Origin: Cymbomonas tetramitiformis
Taxonomy: Eukaryota; Chlorophyta; Pyramimonadophyceae; Pyramimonadales; Pyramimonadaceae
Length of the DNA: 64,000 nucleotides
Direction of reading: 5' to 3'
Assembly: GCA_001247695.2 (NCBI GenBank)
Contig: LGRX02003529.1
Span: 18,470-82,469, forward strand
Both the position numbers and the translations under genes were made by a program. This document shows positions 13,401 through 28,400 of this stretch, piece by piece (position 1 is the first letter of the stretch; each line of letters begins with the position of its first letter). The notes below the pieces were generated by a model. The model did no database searches. It had not been told where the DNA came from and worked only from the letters and a program-made list of their open reading frames with translations.

Positions 13401-16400
13401 GATCGAGAAGGGCTGCGCAAGCTGCACAGCATGTAGTGATGCGGCCACGCTGAAAAATCGCGTATGAGGATGCATGCCCCTACTTAAGCACACCATGCGA
13501 GCTCCACGGTGCTGCGCAGGGCGAAACAGAGCGCAACGGAGTGCATTGCAGCCATCAGCTCCTCCAGCAGGCATGCCAGGCTTTCGCTGTCTTCCTAACC
13601 ACACCACTTTGTATAGGATCTGAGGCTGCGCTGTGCTCTTTGCCATTGGATAGCTGTGCCTGTGTGTACGACTGTGAGTGTACTGGACATCGCTGAGTTG
13701 ACTAACAGTGCCAAGCGCTCCTGCATCCAACTGTATATATACGTGTTCCTGTGCCCGAATTTTGATTGCCCCTGTGAAAGCACCTCTTGCAGGGCGCCCG
13801 TCTGACCACACCATGTGTGCTGCCGCCATAGTAGGGGAATGTCCGAGTCTCATCTGAGCTGGTAATGGCCATCCGTCTGCACCAAGAGGGCTACCCGCCA
13901 GTTGTCCACAATTCTCGGTGACGGCGGATCGTAAACCAAGAGTGCTACATGTCGGCAAGCGTCCCGTCACAAGGAGCTTAGTCACAAAAGTTGGAGATAT
14001 GTGGCTGATTGAGGCTGCGCAAAGCTTTTTTAGCAAGCGCGTGGCGCCTTCCTGAACGATCGACCGTGTGCGGGGCACCATCTGCACCTCCACTGCATCG
14101 GGCACGGTGCGTGGCTGAAAGGACGTCGAGTACCCCGAGCAGCATGCTGATGTGGCTGACAGACCAATGCCGCACTTTTGGACTGGCACAGGAGGATACA
14201 TGTGCCATCTGGCACTTGCATAATCTGATTGCATGCATAGAACGGTGAGCTTCTCATTTGCATCTGCGTGCTCCCGTGGCAGTAGGCACGGCATTGAGAA
14301 ATGGCATTCGGTCAGGGCAAATGCAGCAGGAGAATAGGTAGCACTGAGAACGGATGTAAGACCATACTGAGCGATGTCAAGCAATGAAGGATTGTCAACA
14401 AGGTACCCACTGCGGTCATGGTTGACACGTCGGATGCCCATCCAGTCAGACAGACGCATCGCAAAATCAATTTTAAATTGAAGAGTGGAAATGGTAGTGG
14501 CGTTGAAAATGAAATAACGGCCTAAAGGCGCATTGGTGGAGCCGGTCCAATAAGAACAGTGCTGCCGAGAACGAATCTCTGAAAGAGAGCTCACGGTAGC
14601 GAGGGAACGCATAGAAACGGGATGACCGCTAAGCGCAACGTGCACGTTGGTGCCCTGAAACGCAAAGGAGCTTCCTGTCAGCAGTGAGGACTCGAAGCGG
14701 TTGTGTCCCAGCGTTGCTTTGCAAATATTCATTGCGACACTGTCGGACGTTGCAGCGTGCCCAGATGGCTGCGCCACAGAGGAAAGATGCTCGTTTAGTT
14801 GGCGAAGGTGCAATATTCCCGTGCATGCCCCTACTGACATGCTTCGCACGAGCTGCTGAACACACCTCGCCCCAGCAGCGGTCTCCGTGTGCCCTACCGC
14901 AGACTTCACTGCCTCCAGAACCAGCGATGTCCTGCGCCCGCCGCGATTCAGCACCGCTGCGGCCGCCCCGACCTCGATCGGATCGCCCAGCGCTGTGCCC
15001 GTCCCGTGCATCTGCAGAGTCTCCACCTCGCTGCCCGCCCGCCCTGCCCTCGCCAGTGCAGCTCGCATCACCTGCTGCTGGGCCGGGCCGTTGGGTGCGG
15101 TGAGCGAGCTGGAGCGCCCGTCCTGGTTCACGCCGGTGCCCGCAACCGCCACGCCTGTACCCACCGGCATCTCGTCCGTCATCAGGACATCACTTGCCAT
15201 CATCACCATCACGCATGCCTCACCCCGCACATACCCGTCTGCATGCGCATCCAGGGTCTTGCATCGGCTGTCCGGCGCGAGCATGCCGGCGGAGTGGAAC
15301 ACCGCCGTGGTGTGAGGAGTAAGCATCAGGCTCACTCCGCAGCTGGCTGCGCGGGAGCTGTCACCGTGCGCAATGCCCGTGCAGGCATGGTGCGTGGCCA
15401 CGAGGGATGACGAGCACGCCGTGTCGATGCTCATGGCCGGACCTTGCAACCCAAAGACGTATGCCAGGCGCCCAGCTGCCACACTGAGAGTGTTGCCAGT
15501 GCCCATGTAGGGGCTGATGGCATGCTCACTGGCAGTGATGAGCTTGGAGTAGTCCGTGCTGGCTATGCCCACGTACACCCCCACAGTTGCTGCGGTGACC
15601 CGGCTCAGTGACACGTGTGCAGCTGATGGCAGCATCGTGTCTTGCTTATGGTGCTGCGACCCAGCAGCAGTACTGCTGCACAGACCGCTCCACATGGACT
15701 CGAGCAGCAGTCTGTGCTGAGGGTCCATCATCTGTGTCTCATGCGGCCCGATGCCAAACACCTGCGCATCAAACATGTCCACGTGTGGCAGCATTGCCGC
15801 GCATCCCGGCACCAGGCTCCCGCCGCCACCGCTGCCTGATGTCTGTGTGCGCAGCAGGTCAGCGTCCCAGCGCTCTGCGAGCACCGGCTGCACTCTGTCG
15901 GTGTTGCTGTACGGCATCCCCGATCGATCATATGAGTCAGACTGGCATGCCTCCCAGTCTGCCACCGCGGTGATGACGATGGCACTCCGGGCACCATCCT
16001 CAGTGCTGCCCGTCTTGTCTAGCGCGCTTGTGCCCAGCGATGCCATCTCCACGCCATGGGAGTCCTCATCACCACTGCCGTGCGCTCCCAGCTGGCTCTG
16101 CACATACCCCACGATAGCCGCAGCCGTGGGGTAGTCAAACACCACCGTCACAGGCAGCTCCACACCCGCAACACTCTCGATGGCGCTCTTCAGCTCCATG
16201 GCCCCGAGGGAGTCCAGCCCCGCATCCATGAGGGGGTCATCCTCACCCACATCAGATCCGATCACACCGTGCACAGCCGCCATCACCTCTGACTGCAGGC
16301 TGGCGCGGAGTTTGTGCTGTGTGCTGTGGCTGGGAGCAGGCTGCCGCGCACCGACACCTTGCACGCCCTCGGTGCCACCGATGCGACTGAGATTGGCCTC

Positions 16401-19400
16401 CTCTGTGAACTCCGCAAACAACTCCGGGACTGTCTTCATCCCATGCAGGAGTACGGGCCAGTCGAATGGGCTCGCCGTCAGCAGCGGGCCTGCAGGCATG
16501 GCCGTGCCCTGCCGCCACTGCGCCCCCGCCAGCGCACCCTGCAGAGCGCTCAGCCCCTGTGCAGGTGTGAGCACACCCATGCCGTACCTGGCCATGCGCG
16601 CCAGGGTGGCACTGTCTTGGGTGGCCATGCCCCCGGCATCCCACGCGCCCCACTGGATACTCATCGCCATGGAGCCCATGTGGTGCTGCTGGTGTGCCCA
16701 GGAGTCCAGCCCGGCGTTGGCCGCGGCATAGTTGGCTTGGGCCGGAGAGCCCATGAGAGCAGCGATGGACGAGAATGCCACCATGACGTGCTGGGGGCGA
16801 GCGGCGAGGGAGGCAAGCATGTTCGGCAGGGTCTGCAGCTTGGGAGCAAAGACCTCGCGGACGCTGCCTGCGGTCTGGTTGGGGGTGAGGGCGTCCCTCA
16901 GCACACCTGCGGCGTGGATCATGCCGCAGGCCTGCATGTACTGCTCACGCGCGCCTCGACCTGCTGCAGTTGCGGGGCGGGGCCTCCTTGCGCCCATGGG
17001 AGCACTGCCGAGCATCGCAGCCCGGACCTCCTCGGCACTCGACGTGTCGCACCGGGATATCTGCCGCGGCGCCGTGCACGCTTGGCGCATGGTGTGGTGT
17101 GGATGTGCGGCTGTGCCAGGCAGCCTGCCGCTGCGCCCGAGCAGCTGCACCTGTATGCTGCCACCGTGCCCATCCAGCCAGCTCCCCACCAGCCACCCCA
17201 GGGCCCCCAGCCCGCCCGTCACAGCCACCGTCTCCCCACCAGCCTTGGAGCCGCTCCAGCACCGCACCCTTGTGTCCACTACTGTGCGCCCGCATAGCCG
17301 GGGTGCCTGTCCCCGAGCCACGTGCCGCAACGCTGCCTGATATCCCGTGTGTATGGCGCTGTTGGGCCCATGGTTCATCAGCACTGCTCCAGTGAGGAGG
17401 CTGCCGGCCAGGCCGCCGCCACCGCCCAGTGCCAGGGTGCATGCCAGGTCTCGCATCGCTGAGCACACGGCACTCACGGCTGCCAGCTCGTGCGCCACCG
17501 CCATGGTACACACGCCGGGCCTCTCCATACGGGTGAGGCCCTCGCTCCAGCCTACACCAGCCCCGTGCCCGAGCCGCACCACCTGGCCCCCCGCGGCCAG
17601 CACACTCAGCTCCAACGCAGCGGAGCCCATGCCGAGGCCGGAGGGCATCATGCTGAGCACGGTGTGCGGGGCTCCCGTCATGGCGCGGCTCCGCGATGCA
17701 CCAGCATGGGAGGCGTGTGTCAGAGTGGAAAGCAGCTCCGTGTCACGGGAGCCTCCAACGTGCTGCACCCCGCAGAGTGAGCGGAGCACGCCCCGCTTCG
17801 AGGGGGAGCTGGCCGTGCAGCTCAGCTCGATGCCATGTGCGGCGCTCAGGAAGTGGACGGTGGCGAGCCCCACGCTGCTGCTGCTGCCGCCTCTGCCCAT
17901 CACGACCAGCATGCGGCTCGAGGTCAGGTGGCCCTGAGGAACACGCTGCAAGGCGAGGTGCGCGGTGAGGCAGGGTGTGGGGAGGGCAGCGGCGTGCTGG
18001 TAAGGCAGGCAGAGGGGCTTGGGGCACATCATGCCAGGGGCCACAAGAGCGGTGCAGGAGTTCGGGGAGTATGATGGTGCGAGCCCCATGAGCATGGTTC
18101 CTTGGCTGAGGGCATGTGGCGCGGCGCCTGCAAAGCTTGGGAGCACGTTGACGACGCCACAGACGTCGATGGAGGCTGTGGTGGGCTGAGCGACAGTAGA
18201 TGCCGCCGACGTGAGAGTGGGAATCAGATCGACCGCGCTGAGTACGCAAGCCTTCACGTTGATAATTGCCAAAGATGAAGCATCTAAGTTTGTAGCATGC
18301 GGATTTTTCTTACTTAGATATTCCGCATGACCCTCCTGCATTACCTCAGCGGGACTAGTCCTCTCCTCGCGAAAGAGCCTTATACAGTGATTGGTTGCAC
18401 CATGGATTGCATCTTGCTGAGAAGCTGGAATCTGATTCACTTGAGCAGAAAGTGCTTGCGGCCGCACTGGTATGGCAATGCTGTCCATCGCAAAATTACG
18501 TACTTCGACCTCTGGTGCCCCTGCAGACATAAGCAAGCTTGCTAGCCCCATCGGCTGCTTTTGGAGTGATGAGCGATGCGGCGCCAAAGCACCTCTGATC
18601 ATATTGAAATCGCAGAGATGTACGATAGTGTGCACCGGGACCTGAGCCACGTTTTGAAGGATTGCAATTCCACCCAAGGATGCTGCGGTCGACTCTCGGG
18701 TGCTAATCAAGTGCTCCATACTACGTGGGTAGGTTCTGGTCCTCCCAAAGTCCTGCGCGCAGAATAGTGAGTGCGCCTCTACCGGGATGAGACTTTGCGG
18801 CAAGCCTGCAAGCGCTTCTACATCTCCAGTACTCCTCGAAACCACTTCCGTTCTCCTCATGCATGGCTCCGGAGAAGTCCACAGCCATTTCAATCGATAT
18901 AGGGTGTCACAGCTGCGTGCCCCAGACGATGTTGGAAGGGCTTTGCAGCGCACGGGCTTGCTAGCAGAGCCTCTGTTTGGCAACTCCTTTGTCTGCAGCG
19001 CTCTGATCTCCACGGCCACACGCGCGGATTGTGTCAGCACAAAATGCGAGGTGGTACAGAACTGAAGGGGATATCCTGCCAGGAGCGTCAAATCGGATGC
19101 AACGGAGGCATGCCTCCAGCGGCTATGTGCTCGGTCTGTGACTGAGTATGCCGCAAGCCCGACTGGGATGCTCAGCTTGCCATTCTTTTCTAGGTATTCT
19201 TTGTGCCCGGTTTCTGGAATGAGAGCGACGCTCAGCTGCATGCTTGTGTCGACCAGTGCAATTGCATGTTGATTGCGACTGCCCAAAGCTGCAAATGCGC
19301 ATGGTACAGTCATGGAGTTGGCGAGTGGCGAGGCTGGACTCGTAGTGGCACTTTGGAGACATTGTGCAGCATCGCCGAAGCTATTCGTCCCACATTTCTC

Positions 19401-22400
19401 CAACATCCAGCTTACGTTCCTCTCGGGCAGGGGAGGGGAGTTTTGTTCCGCGTTGCAGAGGTTGGTTCTGACATATCCAGAGCAGTGAGTGACATGAATA
19501 TCCTTTACAGGGAGCTTCTCAGCTGTTGAGATCACTGAGATAGAGCCATTGCATAGAGAAAGGGAGATCGCGAGTATGGCGTGCGCGCGCTCTCTGCTCA
19601 GCTCACATGGCGCGATGATAACAATATCAGCAAGTGTTGACCTCAAGTGTTGCGCGTCCACGCCGTGCTGGGCGGAGAACATATATGCCGCGTGCGAGGC
19701 ATACTCAAAGAATCCAGCACCAGGAAATAAAGGACGATGCATTACACGGTGGTCCAAAACATAGGAAGCACGCGTAAGCTGAGCTTCCAGGTTGACAGAA
19801 TTGAATGCCAAATTAAATGATACACCTGAGAAGTTAAAAGTCTGCAAAGGGCGACACCATGTGTGTACGCGATCAAAGGATCTGAAGGAACTGTAATCAG
19901 TGCTGTAGTGGAACGTGTTATAATGCAGTGGGGCATGGCGTAAAACCACATTCACGTTGGTGCCCTGAAACGCAAAGGAGCTTCCTGTCAGCAGTGAGGA
20001 CTCGAAGCGGTTGTGTCCCAGCGTTGCCTTGCAAATATTCACTGCGACACTGTCGGACGTTGCAGCGTGCCCAGATGGCTGCGCCACAGAGGAAAGATGC
20101 TCGTTTAGTTGGCGAAGGTGCAATATTCCCGTGCATGCCCCTACTGACATGCTTCGCACGAGCTGCTGAACACACCTCGCCCCAGCAGCGGTCTCCGTGT
20201 GCCCTACCGCAGACTTCACTGCCTCCAGAACCAGCGATGTCCTGCGCCCGCCGCGATTCAGCACCGCTGCGGCCGCCCCGACCTCGATCGGATCGCCCAG
20301 CGCTGTGCCCGTCCCGTGCATCTGCAGAGTCTCCACCTCGCTGCCCGCCCGCCCTGCCCTCGCCAGTGCAGCTCGCATCACCTGCTGCTGGGCCGGGCCG
20401 TTGGGTGCGGTGAGCGAGCTGGAGCGCCCGTCCTGGTTCACGCCGGTGCCCGCAACCGCCACGCCTGTACCCACCGGCATCTCGTCCGTCATCAGGACAT
20501 CACTTGCCATCATCACCATCACGCATGCCTCACCCCGCACATACCCGTCTGCATGCGCATCCAGGGTCTTGCATCGGCTGTCCGGCGCGAGCATGCCGGC
20601 GGAGTGGAACACCGCCGTGGTGTGAGGAGTAAGCATCAGGCTCACTCCGCAGCTGGCTGCGCGGGAGCTGTCACCGTGCGCAATGCCCGTGCAGGCATGG
20701 TGCGTGGCCACGAGGGATGACGAGCACGCCGTGTCGATGCTCATGGCCGGACCTTGCAACCCAAAGACGTATGCCAGGCGCCCAGCTGCCACACTGAGAG
20801 TGTTGCCAGTGCCCATGTAGGGGCTGATGGCATGCTCACTGGCAGTGATGAGCTTGGAGTAGTCCGTGCTGGCTATGCCCACGTACACCCCCACAGTTGC
20901 TGCGGTGACCCGGCTCAGTGACACGTGTGCAGCTGATGGCAGCATCGTGTCTTGCTTATGGTGCTGCGACCCAGCAGCAGTACTGCTGCACAGACCGCTC
21001 CACATGGACTCGAGCAGCAGTCTGTGCTGAGGGTCCATCATCTGTGTCTCATGCGGCCCGATGCCAAACACCTGCGCATCAAACATGTCCATGTGTGGCA
21101 GCATTGCCGCGCATCCCGGCACCAGGCTCCCGCCGCCACCGCTGCCTGATGTCTGTGTGCGCAGCAGGTCAGCGTCCCAGCGCTCTGCGAGCACCGGCTG
21201 CACTCTGTCGGTGTTGCTGTACGGCATCCCCGATCGATCATATGAGTCAGACTGGCATGCCTCCCAGTCTGCCACCGCGGTGATGACGATGGCACTCCGG
21301 GCACCATCCTCAGTGCTGCCCGTCTTGTCTAGCGCGCTTGTGCCCAGCGATGCCATCTCCACGCCATGGGAGTCCTCATCACCACTGCCGTGCGCTCCCA
21401 GCTGGCTCTGCACATACCCCACGATAGCCGCAGCCGTGGGGTAGTCAAACACCACCGTCACAGGCAGCTCCACACCCGCAACACTCTCGATGGCGCTCTT
21501 CAGCTCCATGGCCCCGAGGGAGTCCAGCCCCGCATCCATGAGGGGGTCATCCTCACCCACATCAGATCCGATCACACCGTGCACAGCCGCCATCACCTCT
21601 GACTGCAGGCTGGCGCGGAGTTTGTGCTGTGTGCTGTGGCTGGGAGCAGGCTGCCGCGCACCGACACCTTGCACGCCCTCGGTGCCACCGATGCGACTGA
21701 GATTGGCCTCCTCTGTGAACTCCGCAAATATCTCCGGGACTGTCTTCATCCCATGCAGGAGTACGGGCCAGTCGAATGGGCTCGCCGTCAGCAGCGGGCC
21801 TGCAGGCATGGCCGTGCCCTGCCGCCACTGCGCCCCCGCCAGCGCACCCTGCAGAGCGCTCAGCCCCTGTGCAGGTGTGAGCACACCCATGCCGTACCTG
21901 GCCATGCGCGCCAGGGTGGCACTGTCTTGGGTGGCCATGCCCCCGGCATCCCACGCGCCCCACTGGATACTCATCGCCATGGAGCCCATGTGGTGCTGCT
22001 GGTGTGCCCAGGAGTCCAGCCCGGCGTTGGCCGCGGCATAGTTGGCTTGGGCCGGAGAGCCCATGAGAGCAGCGATGGACGAGAATGCCACCATGACGTG
22101 CTGGGGGCGAGCGGCGAGGGAGGCAAGCATGTTCGGCAGGGTCTGCAGCTTGGGAGCAAAGACCTCGCGGACGCTGCCTGCGGTCTGGTTGGGGATGAGG
22201 GCGTCCCTCAGCACACCTGCAACGTGGATCATGCCGCAGGCCTGCATGTACTGCTCACGCGCGCCTCGACCTGCTGCAGTTGCGGGGCGGGGCCTCCTTG
22301 CGCCCATGGGAGCACTGCCGAGCATCGCAGCCCGGACCTCCTCGGCACTCGACGTGTCGCACCGGGATATCTGCCGCGGCGCCGTGCACGCTTGGCGCAT

Positions 22401-25400
22401 GGTGTGGTGTGGATGTGCGGCTGTGCCAGGCAGCCTGCCGCTGCGCCCGAGCAGCTGCACCTGTATGCTGCCACCGTGCCCATCCAGCCAGCTCCCCACC
22501 AGCCACCCCAGGGCCCCCAGCCCGCCCGTCACAGCCATCGTCTCCCCACCAGCCTTGGAGCCGCTCCAGCACCGCACCCTTGTGTCCACCACTGTGCGCC
22601 CGCATAGCCGGGGTGCCTGTCCCCGAGCCACGTGCCGCAACGCTGCCTGATATCCCGTGTGTATGGCGCTGTTGGGCCCATGGTTCATCAGCACTGCTCC
22701 AGTGAGGAGGCTGCCGGCCAGGCCGCCGCCACCGCCCAGTGCCAGGGTGCATGCCAGGTCTCGCATCGCTGAGCACACGGCACTCACGGCTGCCAGCTCG
22801 TGCGCCACCGCCATGGTACACACGTCGGGCCTCTCCATACGGGTGAGGCCCTCGCTCCAGCCTACACTAGCCCCGTGCCCGAGCCGCACCACCTGGCCCC
22901 CCGCGGCCAGCACACTCAGCTCCAACGCAGCGGAGCCCATGCCGAGGCCGGAGGGCATCATGCTGAGCACGGTGTGCGGGGCTCCCGTCATGGCGCGGCT
23001 CCGCGATGCACCAGCATGGGAGGCGTGTGTCAGAGTGGAAAGCAGCTCCGTGTCACGGGAGCCTCCAACGTGCTGCACCCCGCAGAGTGAGCGGAGCACG
23101 CCCCGCTTCGAGGGGGAGCTGGCCGTGCAGCTCAGCTCGATGCCATGTGCGGCGCTCAGGAAGTGGACGGTGGCGAGCCCCACGCTGCTGCTGCTGCCGC
23201 CTCTGCCCATCACGACCAGCATGCGGCTCGAGGTCAGGTGGCCCTGAGGAACACGCTGCAAGGCGAGGTGCGCGGTGAGGCAGGGTGTGGGGAGGGCAGC
23301 GGCGTGCTGGTAAGGCAGGCAGAGGGGCTTGGGGCACATCATGCCAGGGGCCACAAGAGCGGTGCAGGAGTTCGGGGAGTATGATGGTGCGAGCCCCATG
23401 AGCATGGTTCCTTGGCTGAGGGCATGTGGCGCGGCGCCTGCGAAGCTTGGGAGCACGTTGAGGACGCCACAGACGTCGACGGAGGCTGTGGTGGGCTGAG
23501 CGACAGCAGATGCCGCCGACGTGAGAGTGGGAATCAGATCGACCGCGCTGAGTACGCAAGCCTTCACGTCGATAACGCACTCCAGCGCATTGTTGCTCAC
23601 TTGGGTGTTCGATGTTATGATCCCCTGTGAAGTCTGAGTGTGCGAATGACTGGATAGCAACACGGGTTTTCTCGCTATGCCACCCATCACCTGTAGAGTG
23701 TTGTGAGCCTGCATCTTTGCCACAGGCCGTGTTGATTTCCCAAAGGTGGCCAAATATGACCTCTTTTCGTGTACCATCTGCAACCTAGACCCCTCGGACC
23801 CACTGAGGTCTGTCATATATTCACGGCAGGCCGAGCTTATCAACGTTCCGCTGCACTCACTCGCGATCCCGGAGTTGCCCAGGGGTCTGCTTGGCAAATT
23901 CTCGGCAACTTGGGATGCAAACGCACTGAACCATACCACAGGCTTCTCTTCCAACTGTGCGAGGGTCTGGACTACTGATGCGCCCTCGCATTCCTTTCGG
24001 AGTGCTCCCACAAGCCCGACATAGTTTCTGTGCACGCTCTGTTCTGTGTTAGTGGCGATTCTCCTGCAGGTATCAAAGGCACGGGTCCGCATATTGCTCG
24101 ACTGCTCAGTGATGCGCACACTCGTTCCTGAAACCCAACCAGGGGTGAAGGCGTCAGGACGCCCTAAGGGCTCAGCAAGCCAGGCGACAGAATACAGAAG
24201 CGCCGAGTGCCCGAGAATTGACCGACGTGCCACGCCTGCGACCCTGCTCTGCTGACTCGATTTCCCCGGCTGGATAGCTCTGGCCTCCAGGTCCGTGATC
24301 TCTGCGCAAACTTCCGCGGCACATCCAGATGGATGCAGCTTGTGGCTGGTGTGCAGGTGGGCAGATGCCCCGTGAGCATCGATGCGTGCCGTCGCCCAGT
24401 GATACAAGCCTTGCATGCGGCGACTGCAGTATAGGCCGATGCTTGCCGGAACCCGGATGCTTCGTTGTGTGCCAATGCGCTCGGGTATGGCGGCACAGGT
24501 GAGCTGGGTGGTGTTATCCAGGATTGCCGCAGGTGCCGAACTCGGGGCGCAAGCAGCAGCATGCGGACTGCCGACAAGTCCAACAGCAGCATGGCGATTC
24601 GAACCTTGCCGGAAATTCTGAGGCCTGCCAATCCCCACTGCTGGGAACATACAGCAGATGCGAGCCAGGGTTGTTATGAAACGCACCGATGTCCCCAGGC
24701 ATTTCTCGGTGCCCGAGACTTGGCGAGGATAGAAGGCACTGGGCATCCAGCAGCTGCGGAATGCATTGCACATCACTGCTCCGTGAGCATAAAGCGAGCT
24801 GGAAGGAACTCCGTCCTTGTGCAACCTCTGGTCAGAGACGTCGACGCGGCCATGCATCAGATCGATAGACACATCGGGCCCTGCTTGTACAGGACCTATG
24901 CTAGTAGCCAGAATTAATGGCGCCGGAACCACAATATTGCTCAGAATGATGGAGGCCGCATTGCTGCACCCAGCAAGCATGATAGCAACAGCATTATGCT
25001 TAAGCTGTAAGAATGCTGTTCCGGGAAAGAGGACTCTGTCGACTACTCTATGGTCCCATATGTAGCTCTGCGACGCAATGTGTGAAACAGTGTGGAAAAC
25101 TGCTTTTGTCGTCGCCGTTGACTGGCCAAAATTTAAGTCTGCTGTCGTGAACTCTGGCAACGGGTTCACCCAATGGCTGGATTTATGATGTGGCCGATGT
25201 TCGGCCAACGTCAATCTACTTTCTCCCATGCCAGCACTCCCAGCAAGGACCCAAACATGAGCATTGGTGCCCTGAAAGGCAAATGAATTGACGCCAATGG
25301 ATGGCAGCGCTCCTGTGCTGCTGTGCAGTTGCGAAGAGCAGGATAGAGAAACAGATCCTTGTCCAGAACGTGTATGGAAAAAGTGATGCAAATGCGGGCT

Positions 25401-28400
25401 GATCGCCACCAGATGCCTGATGGGCGCCGAGGGCTGCATCATCACCCTTGCACTCGCGCCTATCACCCCAGTCACTCCCGCTGCAGGCTCCGTGTGTCCC
25501 ATCACCGACTTCACCGCCTGCAGGTGTATGCTGTACGAGTCTCCCGCCCAGCACCCTGGTTGCACCGCTTGCAGCAGCCCGTGTATGGCCCCCACCTCGA
25601 TGGGATCTCCCAGTGCTGTGCCAGTGCCATGCATCTCCAGCCCATTCACGTCGCGTATGCCTCTCTGCGGGGACCCCAACCCGCATATAGCCGCCATGAT
25701 GACCTGCTGCTGGGCCGGGCCGTTGGGGGCTGTGAGTGAGCTTGAGCGGCCATCCTGGTTCACTGCTGATCCCTGCATTACTACTGCGCCTGGCGTCACG
25801 ACACTGCTCGGCGTCTCCGCACCCTCACCAGCGTGTCCGAGCTTTGGTCCCGCATGCATGGTGATGACGATGCAGGCCTCGCCACGCACGTAGCCGTCCG
25901 CAGCGCTGTCCAGCGTCTTGCACCGCCCATCGCTGGACAGCATGTTGGCGCTGTATATCACCATGCTTGCGTGGGGGGTCAGAATCAGGTTGACCCCACA
26001 TGTCATCGCCGACCGGCACTCCCCGCCCACCAGGCTCCGGTGTCCCAGGTAGGTGCCCACGAGAGAGGATGAGCACGCAGTGTCCACACTCACAGCAGGC
26101 CCCGTCATGCCATACAGGTATGACAGCCGCCCCGACACCACGCTCACCCCCGTGCCCGTGGCCATGTACGCACTCATGGCTCCGAGCTGGCTCGATGTGA
26201 TGACTTGGTTGTAGTCGGGCGCATACACCCCAACGTACACCCCCCACTTCCCGCCACCGTCTTGGCTGCCTGCAGCTCTTCTAGAGGCGGGGGTATGGCT
26301 ACTGTCGTCGCTATTGACCGAAGATGCGGCTTGCGCCTTCCAGCTGCACTCCAGCAGCAGCCTCTGCTGAGGGTCCATGAATGACGCCTCAGTAGCCCCT
26401 ATCCCGAAGCACGCCCCGTCGAACATGCTCACGTCACGCACAAAGCTGCCAAAGCGCGGGCCCACCCCGGAGATGTGCGGGCATGGGGTGTCCACATCCC
26501 AGCGCTCTAACTGAGGCACCACTGTCACACTGTCCGAGTCAACGTACCAGCAGCCGCTGTCACCATACGCAGATGGGCCATGACCATGCTCTCCCACCAG
26601 ACTTGATGCTTGAGCCACAGCCCCGATTGCCACACACCATGCTGCCGCAGGGTGCATCTCGTGATCACAGAGCACAGGTGCGCTGTGCAGCGCCACTGCA
26701 TCTGTGGTCACCGCAGCGTCTGGGGGGTCGACGGACAGCTCTGTGTGAAGATACTGCACGACTGCATTCACCGAGGGGTAGTCAAACACCACCGTCACCG
26801 GAAGTTCCACGTTCAGCGAGCGCTCGATCATGGTCTTCACCTCCACCGCAGCCAGAGAATCCAGCCCCGCTTCCATCAGTGGGGCATCCTCATCTATGTC
26901 CATCTGAAGAGTGCTCTGCACAGCATGCAGCACCTCCCTGCGAATCACCGCTGATGTCAACGCTGCCTCTGTTGCCGATCCGGACACTGTTGTCATCGTG
27001 GCCGCGGGGATCTGTGCAGATTCTGCACCACTCCCAGCCTCCAATATGCATTGCGCAAACATGTCTGGAATGCCGGGGATCGCCTCGGACATTCTGCTCC
27101 AGACGAAGGGGCTGGCCACCAGCTGACCGCCCATCACGCGCATGCCGCGGCTCGATGCCCGCAGGCTATGCATGCACGCATGCAGCACCGAGAGACCCTG
27201 CTCAGGTGTGAGCACCCCGAACCCGTACCGCTCGGCTCTGAGGAGCGTCCCTCTGTCTTGCATCGCCATGCCGTCTGTCCCCCATGCCCCCCACTGAATA
27301 CTGATGCACGCCGCGCCTTTATGTTGCTGCTGCTCGGCCCAAGAGTCAAGCTCTGCATTCGCAGCCGAGTAGCTGGCCTGCCCTGCTGAGCCCACCAACG
27401 CCGCCACAGATGAGAATGCCACAGCTACGTCAAGCGGGTGCGCTGAAAGCGCGGAGCCCGACATGTGTGCCGCCGCACCCAATTTAGGGGCCAGCACCCC
27501 ATATATGGAGCCAGCGGTCTGGTTGGCCAGCACCGCATCCTGCAGAATGCCGGCCGTATGCATGATACCCCCAATGGGGAAGCGCATGCCGTACGGGGAG
27601 GACGTCGTGGAGGCGAGGTCCTCCGTGCAGGAGACATCGACACGAGTCATGTGCATCACGCTGTGGTGGTGAGCCAATGCGGACGAGGGCTGCATCCAGG
27701 GCAGCGAGCAAGCAAGGCGGGTACGCCCGGTGCGGCTGAGGAGGCAAGGGAGGGAGGCAGCGCTGCGGAGCATCCACGTGCCCACGAGCATCCCCAAGGA
27801 ACCAGTCCCGCCGGTGATTAGAATCCGCCCACCTGTTTCTGCTTTCAAATGCCCGCCCGATCTTAAAGCTCTGTCATGCAGTTTGAAGAGCGAGCACTGT
27901 TGCACCATCCCACCCTCGATACCTCGCAACTCGGCGCTCGTGTTGGAGCGGTTGCCAGTCGTTGCACAACGCTGTCTGTGGATATGGCTACTGCAGCTTT
28001 CTGCAGTCGAGACGTGCTGTGTTCGGATGCCTCTCATGTCGGCGCTCATGTGTTCGACGCTGCACGTTTGCATTAATGACCACAATTGCGCCCCAACACC
28101 ACAGACCGTGCGGCCTGCCTTCATCAACCATGTACGGTCGTTGAAGATCAGGCAAGGCTTTGAGCTGTTCAAATGTATAACAAGCAACTGCATTGTCGCA
28201 CTTGTCATGCGCGCATTCAGACCATCGGGCGTCGAATGAGAATGTGCGAGGCGGGACATGCTCTCCTGACTCATAGAAAGCCCCATATATTTTGGGCACG
28301 GTATCTGTGCGTCACCGGCGCTGCTGCGAGGACTGCCTGCGCAAGATCCAGTGACTGACTGCCACTGGGTACTGTATAAACGAGTAAGCATCTCGGATTG

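Noticed and set aside
246..23573. Regularly spaced long repeats that could suggest a phage, satellite or CRISPR-like array
   Set aside because: Repeat units are 0.5-5 kb and coding, with catalytic motifs in frame; they are duplicated PKS domains.
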